Shown here piece by piece: positions 1-6,118 of a DNA stretch of 7,703 bases. This DNA is from Acidobacteria bacterium RIFCSPHIGHO2_01_FULL_67_28 (GTDB taxonomy: Bacteria > Acidobacteriota > Terriglobia > Acidiferrales > 2-02-FULL-67-57), in contig MEKM01000060.1 of assembly GCA_001766965.1 (NCBI GenBank), forward strand, positions 1,666-9,368. The letters are read 5' to 3'. Made by a program: the position numbers and the translations under genes. Within the stretch, counting starts at the first letter, position 1. Each line of letters starts with the position of its first letter. The notes below the pieces were generated by a model that saw only the letters and a list, made by a program, of their open reading frames with translations, was not told the origin of the DNA and did not search any database.

Positions 1-348
1 CGCGCCGGGCTGGCGCGCGCCCTGGCCCTCGACCCGGAGATCCTGCTCTTCGACGAACCTTCCGCGGGGCTCGACCCCATCACCGCCGCCGGCATCGATG
101 CCCTGATTCTGAAGCTCAAGGAAACCTTCCCCATGACCATCGTGGTGGTGACCCACGAGCTGGTCAGCGCCTTCCTGATCGCCGACCGCATCGCCGTGAT
201 GTTCAACGGGGAGATCATCGCCCTGGGGACGCCGGAGGAAATCCGCCAGAACCCGCATCCCCGCGTGCAACAGTTCTTGAATCGAAAGCCCGAGGAGATG
301 GAACGCGACCACGACGCTTATCTGCGGTCGCTGACCGCCCCCTCGTGA
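1..348 (+). CDS. ABC transporter ATP-binding protein, MlaF-like (3' part only)
   Basis: This is the C-terminal 115 residues of an ABC ATPase that starts before the window. It opens just after where the signature motif would be, with RAGLARAL. It then shows Walker B (ILLFDEP, fragment residues 14-20), the D-loop SAGLDP (21-26) and the switch histidine in VVTHE (49-53). The ending NPHPRVQQFLN (84-94) resembles the tail of MlaF/Ttg2A-family ATPases, which power phospholipid transport between the inner membrane and the outer leaflet system. The next gene, 22 nt downstream from its preferred start, encodes an MCE protein, which supports an Mla-type import or export complex at the cytoplasmic membrane. 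The permease (MlaE) would be expected upstream, outside the window. Walker A, the Q-loop and the signature motif cannot be checked. Family assignment is firm; direction and substrate of transport are inferred. Confidence 0.92.
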   Translation, partial: RAGLARALALDPEILLFDEPSAGLDPITAAGIDALILKLKETFPMTIVVVTHELVSAFLIADRIAVMFNGEIIALGTPEEIRQNPHPRVQQFLNRKPEEMERDHDAYLRSLTAPS

Positions 349-358
349 GAGCCCCTGC

Positions 359-365
359 GAGGTGA
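359..365 (+). promoter_or_regulatory. Ribosome binding site that decides the MCE gene start
   Basis: GAGGTGA is an excellent match to the anti-Shine-Dalgarno sequence and ends 5 nt before the ATG at 371. The GTG at 362 lies inside this motif, so it is much less likely to be the true start. Confidence 0.75.
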
Positions 366-370
366 CCGTC

Positions 371-1339
371 ATGGAACGTAGCGAAGAGGTCAAAGTCGGG
401 CTGTTTGTCGTGGGCGCGGTGGTGCTGCTGGTGCTCGCCCTGGTGCTGGTTGGCGGGCTGAATCTCTTCCAGCAGCCGCGCAACCGCTACACCGTGCGCA
501 CCCACTTCGCCGGCGGCATCGAGGAAGGCGCTCCGGTGCGCTATGCCGGCATGAAGGTGGGGCGGGTGGACAAGCTCGCCCTCGACCCGCAGGACGCCTC
601 GCGCGCCGTCATCAGCTTGAGCGTCTACCCGGAAACCCCGGTGCACGCCGACAGCACGGCCAAGGTCACGTCTTTGGGAATGCTGGGCGAGAACTACATC
701 GAGATTACTCCGGGTGAAGATCCCAAGGCCCAGCCTCTCCCCTCGGGGAGCGAAATCCTCGCCAAAGATTCCGTGCAGTGGGGAGAGCTCGTGGATCAGT
801 TCGGCGGCGCCACCGACGAAGCCAAGGCGCTGTTGCAGGAGGCCCGCCCGCGCGTCCGCCAGGCGCTCGACAACATCAACGACCTGACCGACGAGGAGAA
901 CCGCCGCCGCGTGCGCAGCGCCCTCGCCCGCATGGATCAAATCCTCACCGACTCCCAGCCGCGGGTGAAGACCGTCCTCTCCAACTTCGAGAGCTCGAGC
1001 GCCAAGATCGACAAGTTCATGGACGAAATCAAGGTGACCCGGGCGAACCTGGACGAGCTGCTCAAGAACTGGAGCAGCCTGGCCGGGGGCGACCAGGCCG
1101 AGGTGCAGCTCACCCTGCAGAAGCTGCGCGACACCCTGGCCCGCGGCGAGCACGCCATGGAGGAGATCCAGCGCCTGCTGGAAGCCAACCGGGAGAATCT
1201 GGACGTCACCCTGGAGAACATCCGGATGTCGTCGGAGAACGTGCGCGAGATCAGCGACACGGTCAAGCAGCGTCCCTCCAGCCTCATCTGGAGCAAGAAC
1301 CCGCCCGATCGCCGGCCGGGAGAGGCTCCGAAGAAGTAG
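371..1339 (+). CDS. MCE (MlaD-family) lipid-transport substrate-binding protein
   Basis: MCE proteins form hexameric rings or tubes that carry lipids across the periplasm, anchored in the inner membrane beside an MlaE/MlaF-type ABC transporter. I use ATG 371 (322 residues) because of the strong ribosome binding site just upstream; a GTG start at 362 would add three residues. One N-terminal membrane helix spans about residues 8-28 and is rich in V, L and A. The MCE domain follows at about 39-116, with the typical GAPVRYAGMKVGRV stretch (53-66) and GMLGENYIEITPG (103-115). The remaining 200 residues are charged and predicted helical (about 135-300), ending in a Pro/Lys-rich tail. E. coli MlaD is only about 180 residues, so the long helical extension suggests a needle or tube reaching across the periplasm. 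It follows the ATPase gene with short spacing, so the two are probably one operon. Confidence 0.9.
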   Translation: MERSEEVKVGLFVVGAVVLLVLALVLVGGLNLFQQPRNRYTVRTHFAGGIEEGAPVRYAGMKVGRVDKLALDPQDASRAVISLSVYPETPVHADSTAKVTSLGMLGENYIEITPGEDPKAQPLPSGSEILAKDSVQWGELVDQFGGATDEAKALLQEARPRVRQALDNINDLTDEENRRRVRSALARMDQILTDSQPRVKTVLSNFESSSAKIDKFMDEIKVTRANLDELLKNWSSLAGGDQAEVQLTLQKLRDTLARGEHAMEEIQRLLEANRENLDVTLENIRMSSENVREISDTVKQRPSSLIWSKNPPDRRPGEAPKK

Positions 1340-1342
1340 CTG

Positions 1343-2308
1343 CTAGCGGCGCTCGAGCACGGCGGGCACGTCCCGCTCCTCAATCGTGACCCGCGCCTCC
1401 ACTTGTTCGCCGGCGTTGCTGACTTCCACCCGGGCCAGGAGACCGCTAAGGCCGGGGTGCGTTCTCTGCGTCTGCCAGCTGTGCGCCAGCAGCCCCGTTT
1501 GCAGCAGGTGGGAAAGAGTTTCCGCGTCGGTGGCCGAGTTGCACGAGACTTGAAAGACGATGGACGTCTGCTGCCCGAAGGCGATTTGGAGAGTGGAAGC
1601 GCGAAAACCGCCGGCCACGCGGGCATAGTCGTCGAACTTGACGACTTCAGGAAACAGCCGGCGTACCGCCCCGGGCGTGGAGCGCGCGTCGAAAACCGCC
1701 CAGGCCGGCGCCCGGCCGTTGACTTCGTTCACGCGAGAGATCAGCGCTTGATTCCGCGACAAGTCCGGGCGGCCGCCGAAGCGCGTTTCCAGCATCAGCT
1801 CCAGGCCCGCCCGGTGACCGAAGGCGACCGTGGTCGCGTCGAGAAAGGTCACGGAGAAGTCCTTCGCTCCCCGCTCGCCCCGGTAAGGGTACAGACTCTG
1901 GCCGCGGTAGGCATCGATCGGCAGCCGCTGCTGTAGGAAGAATTGCTCCGCCAGCTCGGGGCGGAACCGGCCCTGGGCGATCCCGAGCAGGACTTCCCGC
2001 CCGGGCGTCGCGCGGACCGGCGCCCGCACCCAGGCCACCCAGTCCAGGTTTTTTTCCGGGTCAATTCCCAGCGAGCGCAGGAAGCGCTCGTAAGCGGCCG
2101 CGCGGGGAGTCAGCAGCCGCTGGCGCAAGAGGTCGTAGTGGGGGGAAGAGCGGAGCGCCTGGAGGTCCACGAAAGCGACCAGGCTGCTCTCCTGCGGCAG
2201 CAGGTAGAGCGCGTCGCTGCGCAGCGCGCTCTGGCTGGCGCCGGGTGGCGCCAGGATGAGAACGGCAAGCAGCGCCGGAAGTAGTCTCACCAGTTTCGGT
2301 CTTAGCAT
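1343..2308 (-). CDS. Secreted or periplasmic protein of unknown function
   Basis: I do not recognise this 321-residue protein. It starts with a signal peptide: basic residues at 3-8, a hydrophobic core at about 9-20, then PPGAS, with cleavage likely near residues 24-26. There is no lipobox cysteine. The mature part opens with a segment of the form LYLLPQESSLVAFVDLQAL and is a mix of short strands and amphipathic helices, with no further membrane segment, no catalytic motif I can name and only one cysteine that I see in the mature chain. The start at ATG 2308 is supported by AGGAAG five bases upstream. It lies 36 nt downstream of ftcD on the same strand, so it may be the last gene of the hutI unit, but no histidine-related role can be inferred. 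Its stop is 3 nt from the stop of the convergent MCE gene. The coding call is strong; function is unknown. Confidence 0.8.
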   Translation of the reverse strand: MLRPKLVRLLPALLAVLILAPPGASQSALRSDALYLLPQESSLVAFVDLQALRSSPHYDLLRQRLLTPRAAAYERFLRSLGIDPEKNLDWVAWVRAPVRATPGREVLLGIAQGRFRPELAEQFFLQQRLPIDAYRGQSLYPYRGERGAKDFSVTFLDATTVAFGHRAGLELMLETRFGGRPDLSRNQALISRVNEVNGRAPAWAVFDARSTPGAVRRLFPEVVKFDDYARVAGGFRASTLQIAFGQQTSIVFQVSCNSATDAETLSHLLQTGLLAHSWQTQRTHPGLSGLLARVEVSNAGEQVEARVTIEERDVPAVLERR

Positions 2309-2344
2309 CGGACTTCCTGGACCAGAGGTCTTGCCGGAACCCCG

Positions 2345-3868
2345 CTACCGGCTGACCGGGGTCGCCTCTCCCAGCCGGGCCTCCAACTCGGCCGCCCGGC
2401 TGCGAGCGCGCTCGCGAAAGCCGGCATCACGAATCCCGTCGAGATTGATCTTCACGTTCTCGAGCGCTCCTTGCAGGGCCGCCCGGCCCAGATGGATTCC
2501 AGTCTTGAGGTCGGAGGCCATGTTGGGGCTGGAAATGGGCCCGAGCTGCGCCAGGTGCTTGAGCACGCGCCCCGTCGCCTGAGCGACCTGTAAGGGAACT
2601 TCCGTGGCGCCCTGGCTGGCGCGCTCGATGGCGGCGTCGCGCGACTGTTTGTCCGCGTCCGTGCCCTTGGGCAAGCGATAAGCGGCCAGCACCGCCTCGT
2701 AACTGGCGGCGTCGCGCTCGATGGCGCCTTGGAGCTGCTCCCGCAGTTGGGCGAGCTCCGCCGCATGGCGCTGCAGCGCTTCGGCATGTTCGGCGTGCGC
2801 CTTCTTGCTGGCGGAGAGCTTGGCGACCATGTGCCCGAGCGCCGCCGCCAGCGCCCCGGCCAGCGCCGCGCAGGAGCCGCCCCCCGGTGTGGGCGCCGGT
2901 TCGGCCACCGCGTCCAGAAAGGGTGCAGCCAGGGCCGAGAGCCCCGCAGCTTTCTTTTCGCCCAGCACGGTCGCCAGGCGGTTCTCGAGGATCTGTTGCT
3001 GCGGATCGAAGTTTTCCAGCTGCAAGTAAAAGTCGGCCGCGGCTTCGAGCGCCTTCTTGGGGATGAGCCCGACCACTTCACTGCCCACGATGGAGATGCC
3101 GCGCTGCGTCGCCTCGCTCTTGACCGTCTCAAAGACGCGGAAGATGGAGGTGCGCTCGAAGTCGGTCAGGTTGATGGACACCTGGGCGAGGTTTCGCGCC
3201 TTCAGCTCCACCCCCATCGCCTTGACGCAGGGCATCCCGCCGCTCGAAAAGCGGATCTTCTTGGCGATCTCCTTGGCCACCTTCACGTCCGGCGTGTTCA
3301 GGTTGATGTTGTAGGCGATGAGGAACTTCCGCGCTCCGACCACAGTGGCGCCGGCCGTAGGATGCAGGCGGCGCTCGCCGAAGTCGGGGGCGCGGTCGGG
3401 ATTGGTCGCCGCTTCCTCGCGCAGGCCCTCGAACTGGCCCCGGCGGATGTTTTCCAGGTTCACCCGGTCGGGCCGCGTGGCCGCTTCTTCGTAGAGGTAG
3501 ACGGGAACCCCGAAGCGTTTCCAGATTTGCTCGCCGACGTGGCGGGCCAGCGCGACGCACTCTTCGATGGTCACGCCCTCGATGGGGACGAAGGGGACGA
3601 CGTCGGCGGCGCCGATGCGGGGATGCGCGCCCTGGTGCTTGGTGAGATCAATCAATTCGGCGGCCTTGCCCACGCCGCGCAGCGCCGCCTCGGCCACCGC
3701 CTCTTTCGGCCCGACGATGGTGATGACCGAGCGGTTGTGGTCGGCGTCCATTTCGCGGTCGAGCAGCGACACGCCCGCGACCGAGCAGAGCGCCGCGACC
3801 AGCGCGTCCACTTTCGCCTTGTCGCGCCCCTCGCTGAAGTTGGGGACGCATTCGACCAGGGAAGGCAA
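2345..3868 (-). CDS. ftcD: Bifunctional glutamate formimidoyltransferase / formimidoyl-THF cyclodeaminase
   Basis: This cytosolic enzyme does the last two steps of histidine breakdown. It transfers the formimino group of N-formimino-L-glutamate to tetrahydrofolate, releasing glutamate, then deaminates 5-formimino-THF to 5,10-methenyl-THF plus ammonia. The 507 residues are close to the roughly 540 of the mammalian enzyme. The transferase half covers about 1-300: it opens with LVECVPNFSEGRD, and HQGAHPRIGAADVVPF holds His82, matching the catalytic His82 described for the porcine enzyme. The cyclodeaminase half covers about 308-495, with the PTPGGGSCAALAGAL loop (327-340), an acidic IERDAASYEAVL stretch (383-394) and NVKINLDGIRD (471-481). 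Many bacteria encode the halves separately, so the fusion is informative. The start is TTG, chosen because GAGGAG lies six bases upstream and the LVECVPNFSEG beginning is conserved. It is 11 nt after the small ORF downstream of hutI. Confidence 0.96.
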   Translation of the reverse strand: MPSLVECVPNFSEGRDKAKVDALVAALCSVAGVSLLDREMDADHNRSVITIVGPKEAVAEAALRGVGKAAELIDLTKHQGAHPRIGAADVVPFVPIEGVTIEECVALARHVGEQIWKRFGVPVYLYEEAATRPDRVNLENIRRGQFEGLREEAATNPDRAPDFGERRLHPTAGATVVGARKFLIAYNINLNTPDVKVAKEIAKKIRFSSGGMPCVKAMGVELKARNLAQVSINLTDFERTSIFRVFETVKSEATQRGISIVGSEVVGLIPKKALEAAADFYLQLENFDPQQQILENRLATVLGEKKAAGLSALAAPFLDAVAEPAPTPGGGSCAALAGALAAALGHMVAKLSASKKAHAEHAEALQRHAAELAQLREQLQGAIERDAASYEAVLAAYRLPKGTDADKQSRDAAIERASQGATEVPLQVAQATGRVLKHLAQLGPISSPNMASDLKTGIHLGRAALQGALENVKINLDGIRDAGFRERARSRAAELEARLGEATPVSR

Positions 3869-3874
3869 GGGAGT

Positions 3875-3880
3875 CTCCTC
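3875..3880 (-). promoter_or_regulatory. Ribosome binding site for the TTG start of ftcD
   Basis: On the minus strand the sequence reads TAG AGGAG ACTCCC TTG. GAGGAG sits six bases before the TTG at 3868 and begins on the last base of the stop codon of the upstream small ORF (3880-3882). This supports TTG as the true start and suggests translational coupling to that ORF. Confidence 0.7.
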
Positions 3881-4128
3881 TAGGGGGTCTTGGCGGTTGC
3901 GGGTGTGTCGGCGGTGAGCTTGCTGGCGTACTTGTCGAACCAGAGATTGACTTTGTCTTTGCCGACCTCGCGCTCGAGGTACGCGCGGTAGTCCATCAGC
4001 AGCGCTGCTGTCCGTCCCAGCGGCCGCCGCCGGTTCGGGTTCATCCCCCGCGACACCAGCCAGCGGTGGAAGTCCAGCGGGCGGGCGTCCGCGGCTTCTT
4101 TAGGGTTGGAATCGGCCGGTGGCGTCAT
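3880..4128 (-). CDS. Small unknown protein between hutI and ftcD
   Basis: This encodes 82 residues of no family I recognise. The first 17 residues look disordered (Pro, Ala, Asp). A compact core follows at about 18-70: LDFHRWLVSRGMNPN, then a basic RRRPLGRT patch (33-40), then LLMDYRAYLEREVGKDKVNLWFD (43-65, written here only to place its Trp, Tyr and acidic-basic alternation), then a Thr/Ala/Pro tail. No signal peptide or membrane segment is present, so it should be cytosolic. The aromatic content and mixed charge look like real protein, unlike the Arg/Ala/Pro-rich shadow frames here. It overlaps the 3' end of hutI by 29 bp in a different frame, and its stop touches the ftcD ribosome binding site, which argues for co-translation. 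The ATG at 4128 has only a weak GGGGA upstream; an internal Met at residue 29 is an alternative start but would cut off the conserved-looking LDFHRWLVSRG part. Confidence 0.66.
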   Translation of the reverse strand: MTPPADSNPKEAADARPLDFHRWLVSRGMNPNRRRPLGRTAALLMDYRAYLEREVGKDKVNLWFDKYASKLTADTPATAKTP

Positions 4129-5389
4129 AGATTGCTTGTCCCCGCTTGAGAGTCCAGCGGCAGAGGTTGACCCCGAAATAATACGGGATTTCCCGGTAAT
4201 CGCAAAGCTCGAAGGCGCACAAATCCGCCTGCTTGCCCGGCTCGAGCGAGCCCACCCGGTCGGCCCGGCGCAGGGCGTGCGCGCCGTTGAAGGTGGCGGC
4301 GGTGATGGCCTCGGCCGGCGTCATCCGCATCTGGGTGCAGGCGAGCGAAAGGATCATCGGCATCGAGACCGTGGGCGAAGTGCCGGGGTTGAAGTCGGTG
4401 GCGAGCGCGACCGCCGCGCCCGCGTCAATCAAAGCCCGCGCCGGGGCATAGGCGGCCTTGCCTAAGTGAAAAACAGGGCCGGGGAGGAGCGTGCAAATTG
4501 TACTCGAGCGCGCCAGGCGGCGGATGTCGTCGCGCTTGACCCGCTCCAGGTGGTCTACGCTCACGGCGTGCAACTGCGCGGCCAGGTGCGCGCCGCCGGT
4601 GCGCGCCAGCTGCTCGGCGTGCAGCCGCGGCTCCAGTCCACAGACGCGTGCGGCGGTCAGAATGAGCCGCGCCTGCGCCGGCGTGAACGCCCCGTGGTCG
4701 CAGAAGACGTCGCAGAACTCTGCCAGCCCGCGGGAGGCAATGGTGGGAATCATCCGCCGCACCAGCAGCTCCACATAGGCCTGCGAGCGCTTCTTGTATT
4801 CGCGCGGTACGACGTGGGCGCCGAGAAAGGTCGGAACGATTTCGAGCGGGCCTTCGCGGTTGAGCCGGTGCAGGACTTCAAGAATCTTGATTTCAGATTT
4901 CAGATCGAGGCCGTAGCCGCTCTTGGCTTCGAGCGTGGTGGTGCCGTGGGCGGCGAACTCCGCCAGCCAGTTCCGGCCCTGCCGCAGAAGCTCCTGGCTT
5001 GGAGCGCGCCGGAGCTTCTTGACCGTGGAGAGGATGCCGCCGCCGCGGCGGGCGATTTGCTCGTAGGTCGCGCCTGCGATGCGCTGCTCGTATTCATCGG
5101 CGCGGCTCGAGGGGAAGACAAGATGCGTGTGGCTGTCCACGAAGCCTGGCAGGACAACGAACTCCCGGGCGCTGATCTTTTCGGCTTGCCGCGCCAGTGG
5201 ATGGCGCTCGACGCGGCGGGTCGGGCCCACGGTCTCGATGCGGCCCTCGCTGATGAGCACGGCGCCGTCGCGGATGATTCCGAGTTCGCGGAGCTGCCGC
5301 CCGCGGCGTGGCCCCGAACCCTCGGGGCGTGAGCCGGCCAGGGTCACGAGCTGGCGGCAGTGGGTGATGAGCAACGGACGCGGCGGCAT
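4100..5389 (-). CDS. hutI: Imidazolonepropionase
   Basis: HutI hydrolyses 4-imidazolone-5-propionate to N-formimino-L-glutamate, the third step of histidine degradation, in the cytosol. It belongs to the amidohydrolase metal-dependent TIM-barrel superfamily. The 429 residues agree with the usual 400-430. Visible metal and active-site residues are His87 and His89 in GFVDSHTHLVF, His192 in FLGAHVVP, His257 and Glu259 in LHAEQ, and Asp332 in ATDFNPGTSP. The substrate-contacting AKSGYGLD is at 155-162 and the C-terminal VGSLEPGKQADLC closes the beta-sandwich. The region at about 20-35 carries a short Gly/Arg-rich insert. The ATG at 5389 is preceded by GGGGGAG with only three bases between. The gene leads the run hutI - small ORF - ftcD - secreted protein and is divergent from the zinc-ribbon gene across 62 nt. 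Confidence 0.97.
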   Translation of the reverse strand: MPPRPLLITHCRQLVTLAGSRPEGSGPRRGRQLRELGIIRDGAVLISEGRIETVGPTRRVERHPLARQAEKISAREFVVLPGFVDSHTHLVFPSSRADEYEQRIAGATYEQIARRGGGILSTVKKLRRAPSQELLRQGRNWLAEFAAHGTTTLEAKSGYGLDLKSEIKILEVLHRLNREGPLEIVPTFLGAHVVPREYKKRSQAYVELLVRRMIPTIASRGLAEFCDVFCDHGAFTPAQARLILTAARVCGLEPRLHAEQLARTGGAHLAAQLHAVSVDHLERVKRDDIRRLARSSTICTLLPGPVFHLGKAAYAPARALIDAGAAVALATDFNPGTSPTVSMPMILSLACTQMRMTPAEAITAATFNGAHALRRADRVGSLEPGKQADLCAFELCDYREIPYYFGVNLCRWTLKRGQAIYDATGRFQP

Positions 5390-5416
5390 TGACTCCCCCG
5401 AAAGCGGGGCTAGAAT
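5389..5416 (+). promoter_or_regulatory. Predicted sigma70-type promoter for the zinc-ribbon/HATPase operon
   Basis: TTGACT (5389-5394) and TAGAAT (5411-5416) are separated by 16 nt, close to the TTGACA-N17-TATAAT consensus. Transcription would start near 5423 and give a leader of about 30 nt before the ATG at 5452. The -35 box shares one base with the hutI start codon on the other strand, so polymerase bound here would cover the hutI translation start region. This is a pattern match only; a good -10/-35 pair is rare by chance in such GC-rich sequence but not proof. Confidence 0.55.
5396..5409. repeat. Inverted repeat in the promoter spacer, overlapping the hutI ribosome binding site
   Basis: CCCCG-AAAG-CGGGG forms a perfect 5-bp inverted repeat with a 4-nt loop. 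On the plus strand it fills the spacer of the predicted promoter. In the hutI transcript it would be a GC-only hairpin whose 3' arm includes part of the GGGGGAG ribosome binding site. It could be an operator, a translation-limiting hairpin, or chance in GC-rich DNA. Confidence 0.4.
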
Positions 5417-5451
5417 AGCAAAGGAACAGTAGCGCAGGGGAGGGAAGTGCG

Positions 5452-5616
5452 ATGCCGCTCTATGAGTACACCTGCAAGGAGTGCGGGAAGGACTTCAGCC
5501 GGGTGATGACCCTGCGCGAGCACGAAGCGGGCGAGGTCGAGTGCCCGCACTGCAAGAGCAAGAGCGTGGAGCAGAAGCCCGCCATCTTCTTTGCGGTCAC
5601 TTCGAAAAAGAGCTGA
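5452..5616 (+). CDS. FmdB-family small zinc-ribbon protein
   Basis: This encodes 54 residues beginning MPLYEYTCKECGKDF. Two CxxC pairs, Cys8/Cys11 and Cys31/Cys34, form a single zinc ribbon, and the MPLYEY opening is the hallmark of the FmdB/CxxC_CxxC_SSSS family. The C-terminus (IFFAVTSKKS) is short and basic. FmdB was first proposed as a regulator of formamide/amide genes, but most family members are uncharacterised, so regulation or nucleic-acid or protein binding is only a guess. The ATG at 5452 follows an AGGGGAGGGA ribosome binding site about 8 nt upstream. A near-consensus promoter sits 36 nt upstream. The HATPase gene starts 19 nt after its stop, so the two are probably one operon. 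It is divergent from hutI, which makes a shared control region likely. Confidence 0.9.
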   Translation: MPLYEYTCKECGKDFSRVMTLREHEAGEVECPHCKSKSVEQKPAIFFAVTSKKS

Positions 5617-5635
5617 CCGAAGAGGAGAAACTCTC

Positions 5636-6118
5636 ATGCCCGCCAAGGCTGCGGCGGAGGACATTCCCAAGGGCCCCTGCCGGTTCGGCCGCAAGGAATT
5701 GATTTTGCGTTTCTGGCAGGCCATTCCCAGCACGATTCCAGCGGTGAACCGCGTCGTCGCGCGCGTGTTGCGGGTGGCGCGGGCGATGGAGTGCGCCAAG
5801 GGGCATCTCGACAAAGTCGAGATCGCCCTGCGCGAAGCGCTCAACAACGCCATCGTTCACGGCAGCCGGGGCGACCCGAAAAAGAAGGTCGCGGTCTGCT
5901 GCCTCTGCGCCGAAGACAAGGGGATGCTGCTCGTGGTCGAAAACTTCGGCCCCGCTTTCGACCCCACAAAGATCCCCGACCCCACCAAGGCCGAGAACGT
6001 TTTTTCCCTTCACGGCCGGGGGATTTTCCTAATGCGGCAGATGATGGACGAGGTGGCCTACCGCAAGGGCGGCCGCAAGGTCATCATGAAGAAGGCTGCC
6101 CGCCGCCAGTTGGCCTAG
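5636..6118 (+). CDS. RsbW-like HATPase protein (anti-sigma factor/serine kinase family) with altered G1 box
   Basis: This encodes 160 residues. The start at ATG 5636 is chosen over an upstream ATG at 5591 because AGAGGAGA lies about 8 nt before it and because the longer form would overlap the zinc-ribbon gene. The fold is the Bergerat ATP-binding domain (HATPase_c_2). The N-box is REALNNAIVHGS with Glu67 and Asn71, the G1-like segment is VENFGPAFDP (101-110), and the G2-like segment is HGRGIFLMRQMMDEV (126-140). Relatives such as RsbW and SpoIIAB bind a sigma factor and phosphorylate a STAS antagonist. Here the G1 aspartate that normally contacts adenine is Asn103, and the second G1 glycine is Ala107, so ATP binding may be weak or changed. 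No sigma factor or STAS gene is in the window. Family is clear; partner and kinase activity are unknown. Confidence 0.88.
   Translation: MPAKAAAEDIPKGPCRFGRKELILRFWQAIPSTIPAVNRVVARVLRVARAMECAKGHLDKVEIALREALNNAIVHGSRGDPKKKVAVCCLCAEDKGMLLVVENFGPAFDPTKIPDPTKAENVFSLHGRGIFLMRQMMDEVAYRKGGRKVIMKKAARRQLA

Noticed and set aside
362..364. GTG as the start of the MCE gene
   Set aside because: The GTG lies inside the GAGGTGA ribosome binding site that is well placed for the ATG at 371.
215..1153. Long minus-strand open frame (312 codons) opposite the ATPase and MCE genes
   Set aside because: It lies across two real genes and their gap, with low-complexity composition typical of the antisense of GC-rich coding DNA.
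1330..1360. Possible terminator between the MCE gene and the secreted-protein gene
   Set aside because: Only small palindromic bits such as GCTAGC are present, with no stable stem followed by a T-run on either strand.
2729..3883. Long plus-strand open frame (384 codons) opposite ftcD
   Set aside because: It is fully antisense to a clear enzyme gene, is rich in Arg, Ala, Gly and Val in the way of GC-rich shadow frames, and shows no recognisable domain.
4887..4903. Short heptamer direct repeat (ATTTCAG twice) inside hutI
   Set aside because: It encodes ordinary HutI residues (LKSEIKI) after the conserved AKSGYGLD block, and needs no other explanation.
4466..5332. Plus-strand open frame (288 codons) opposite hutI
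   Set aside because: It is antisense to hutI, whose metal ligands and length are all intact; no domain is seen in the shadow frame.
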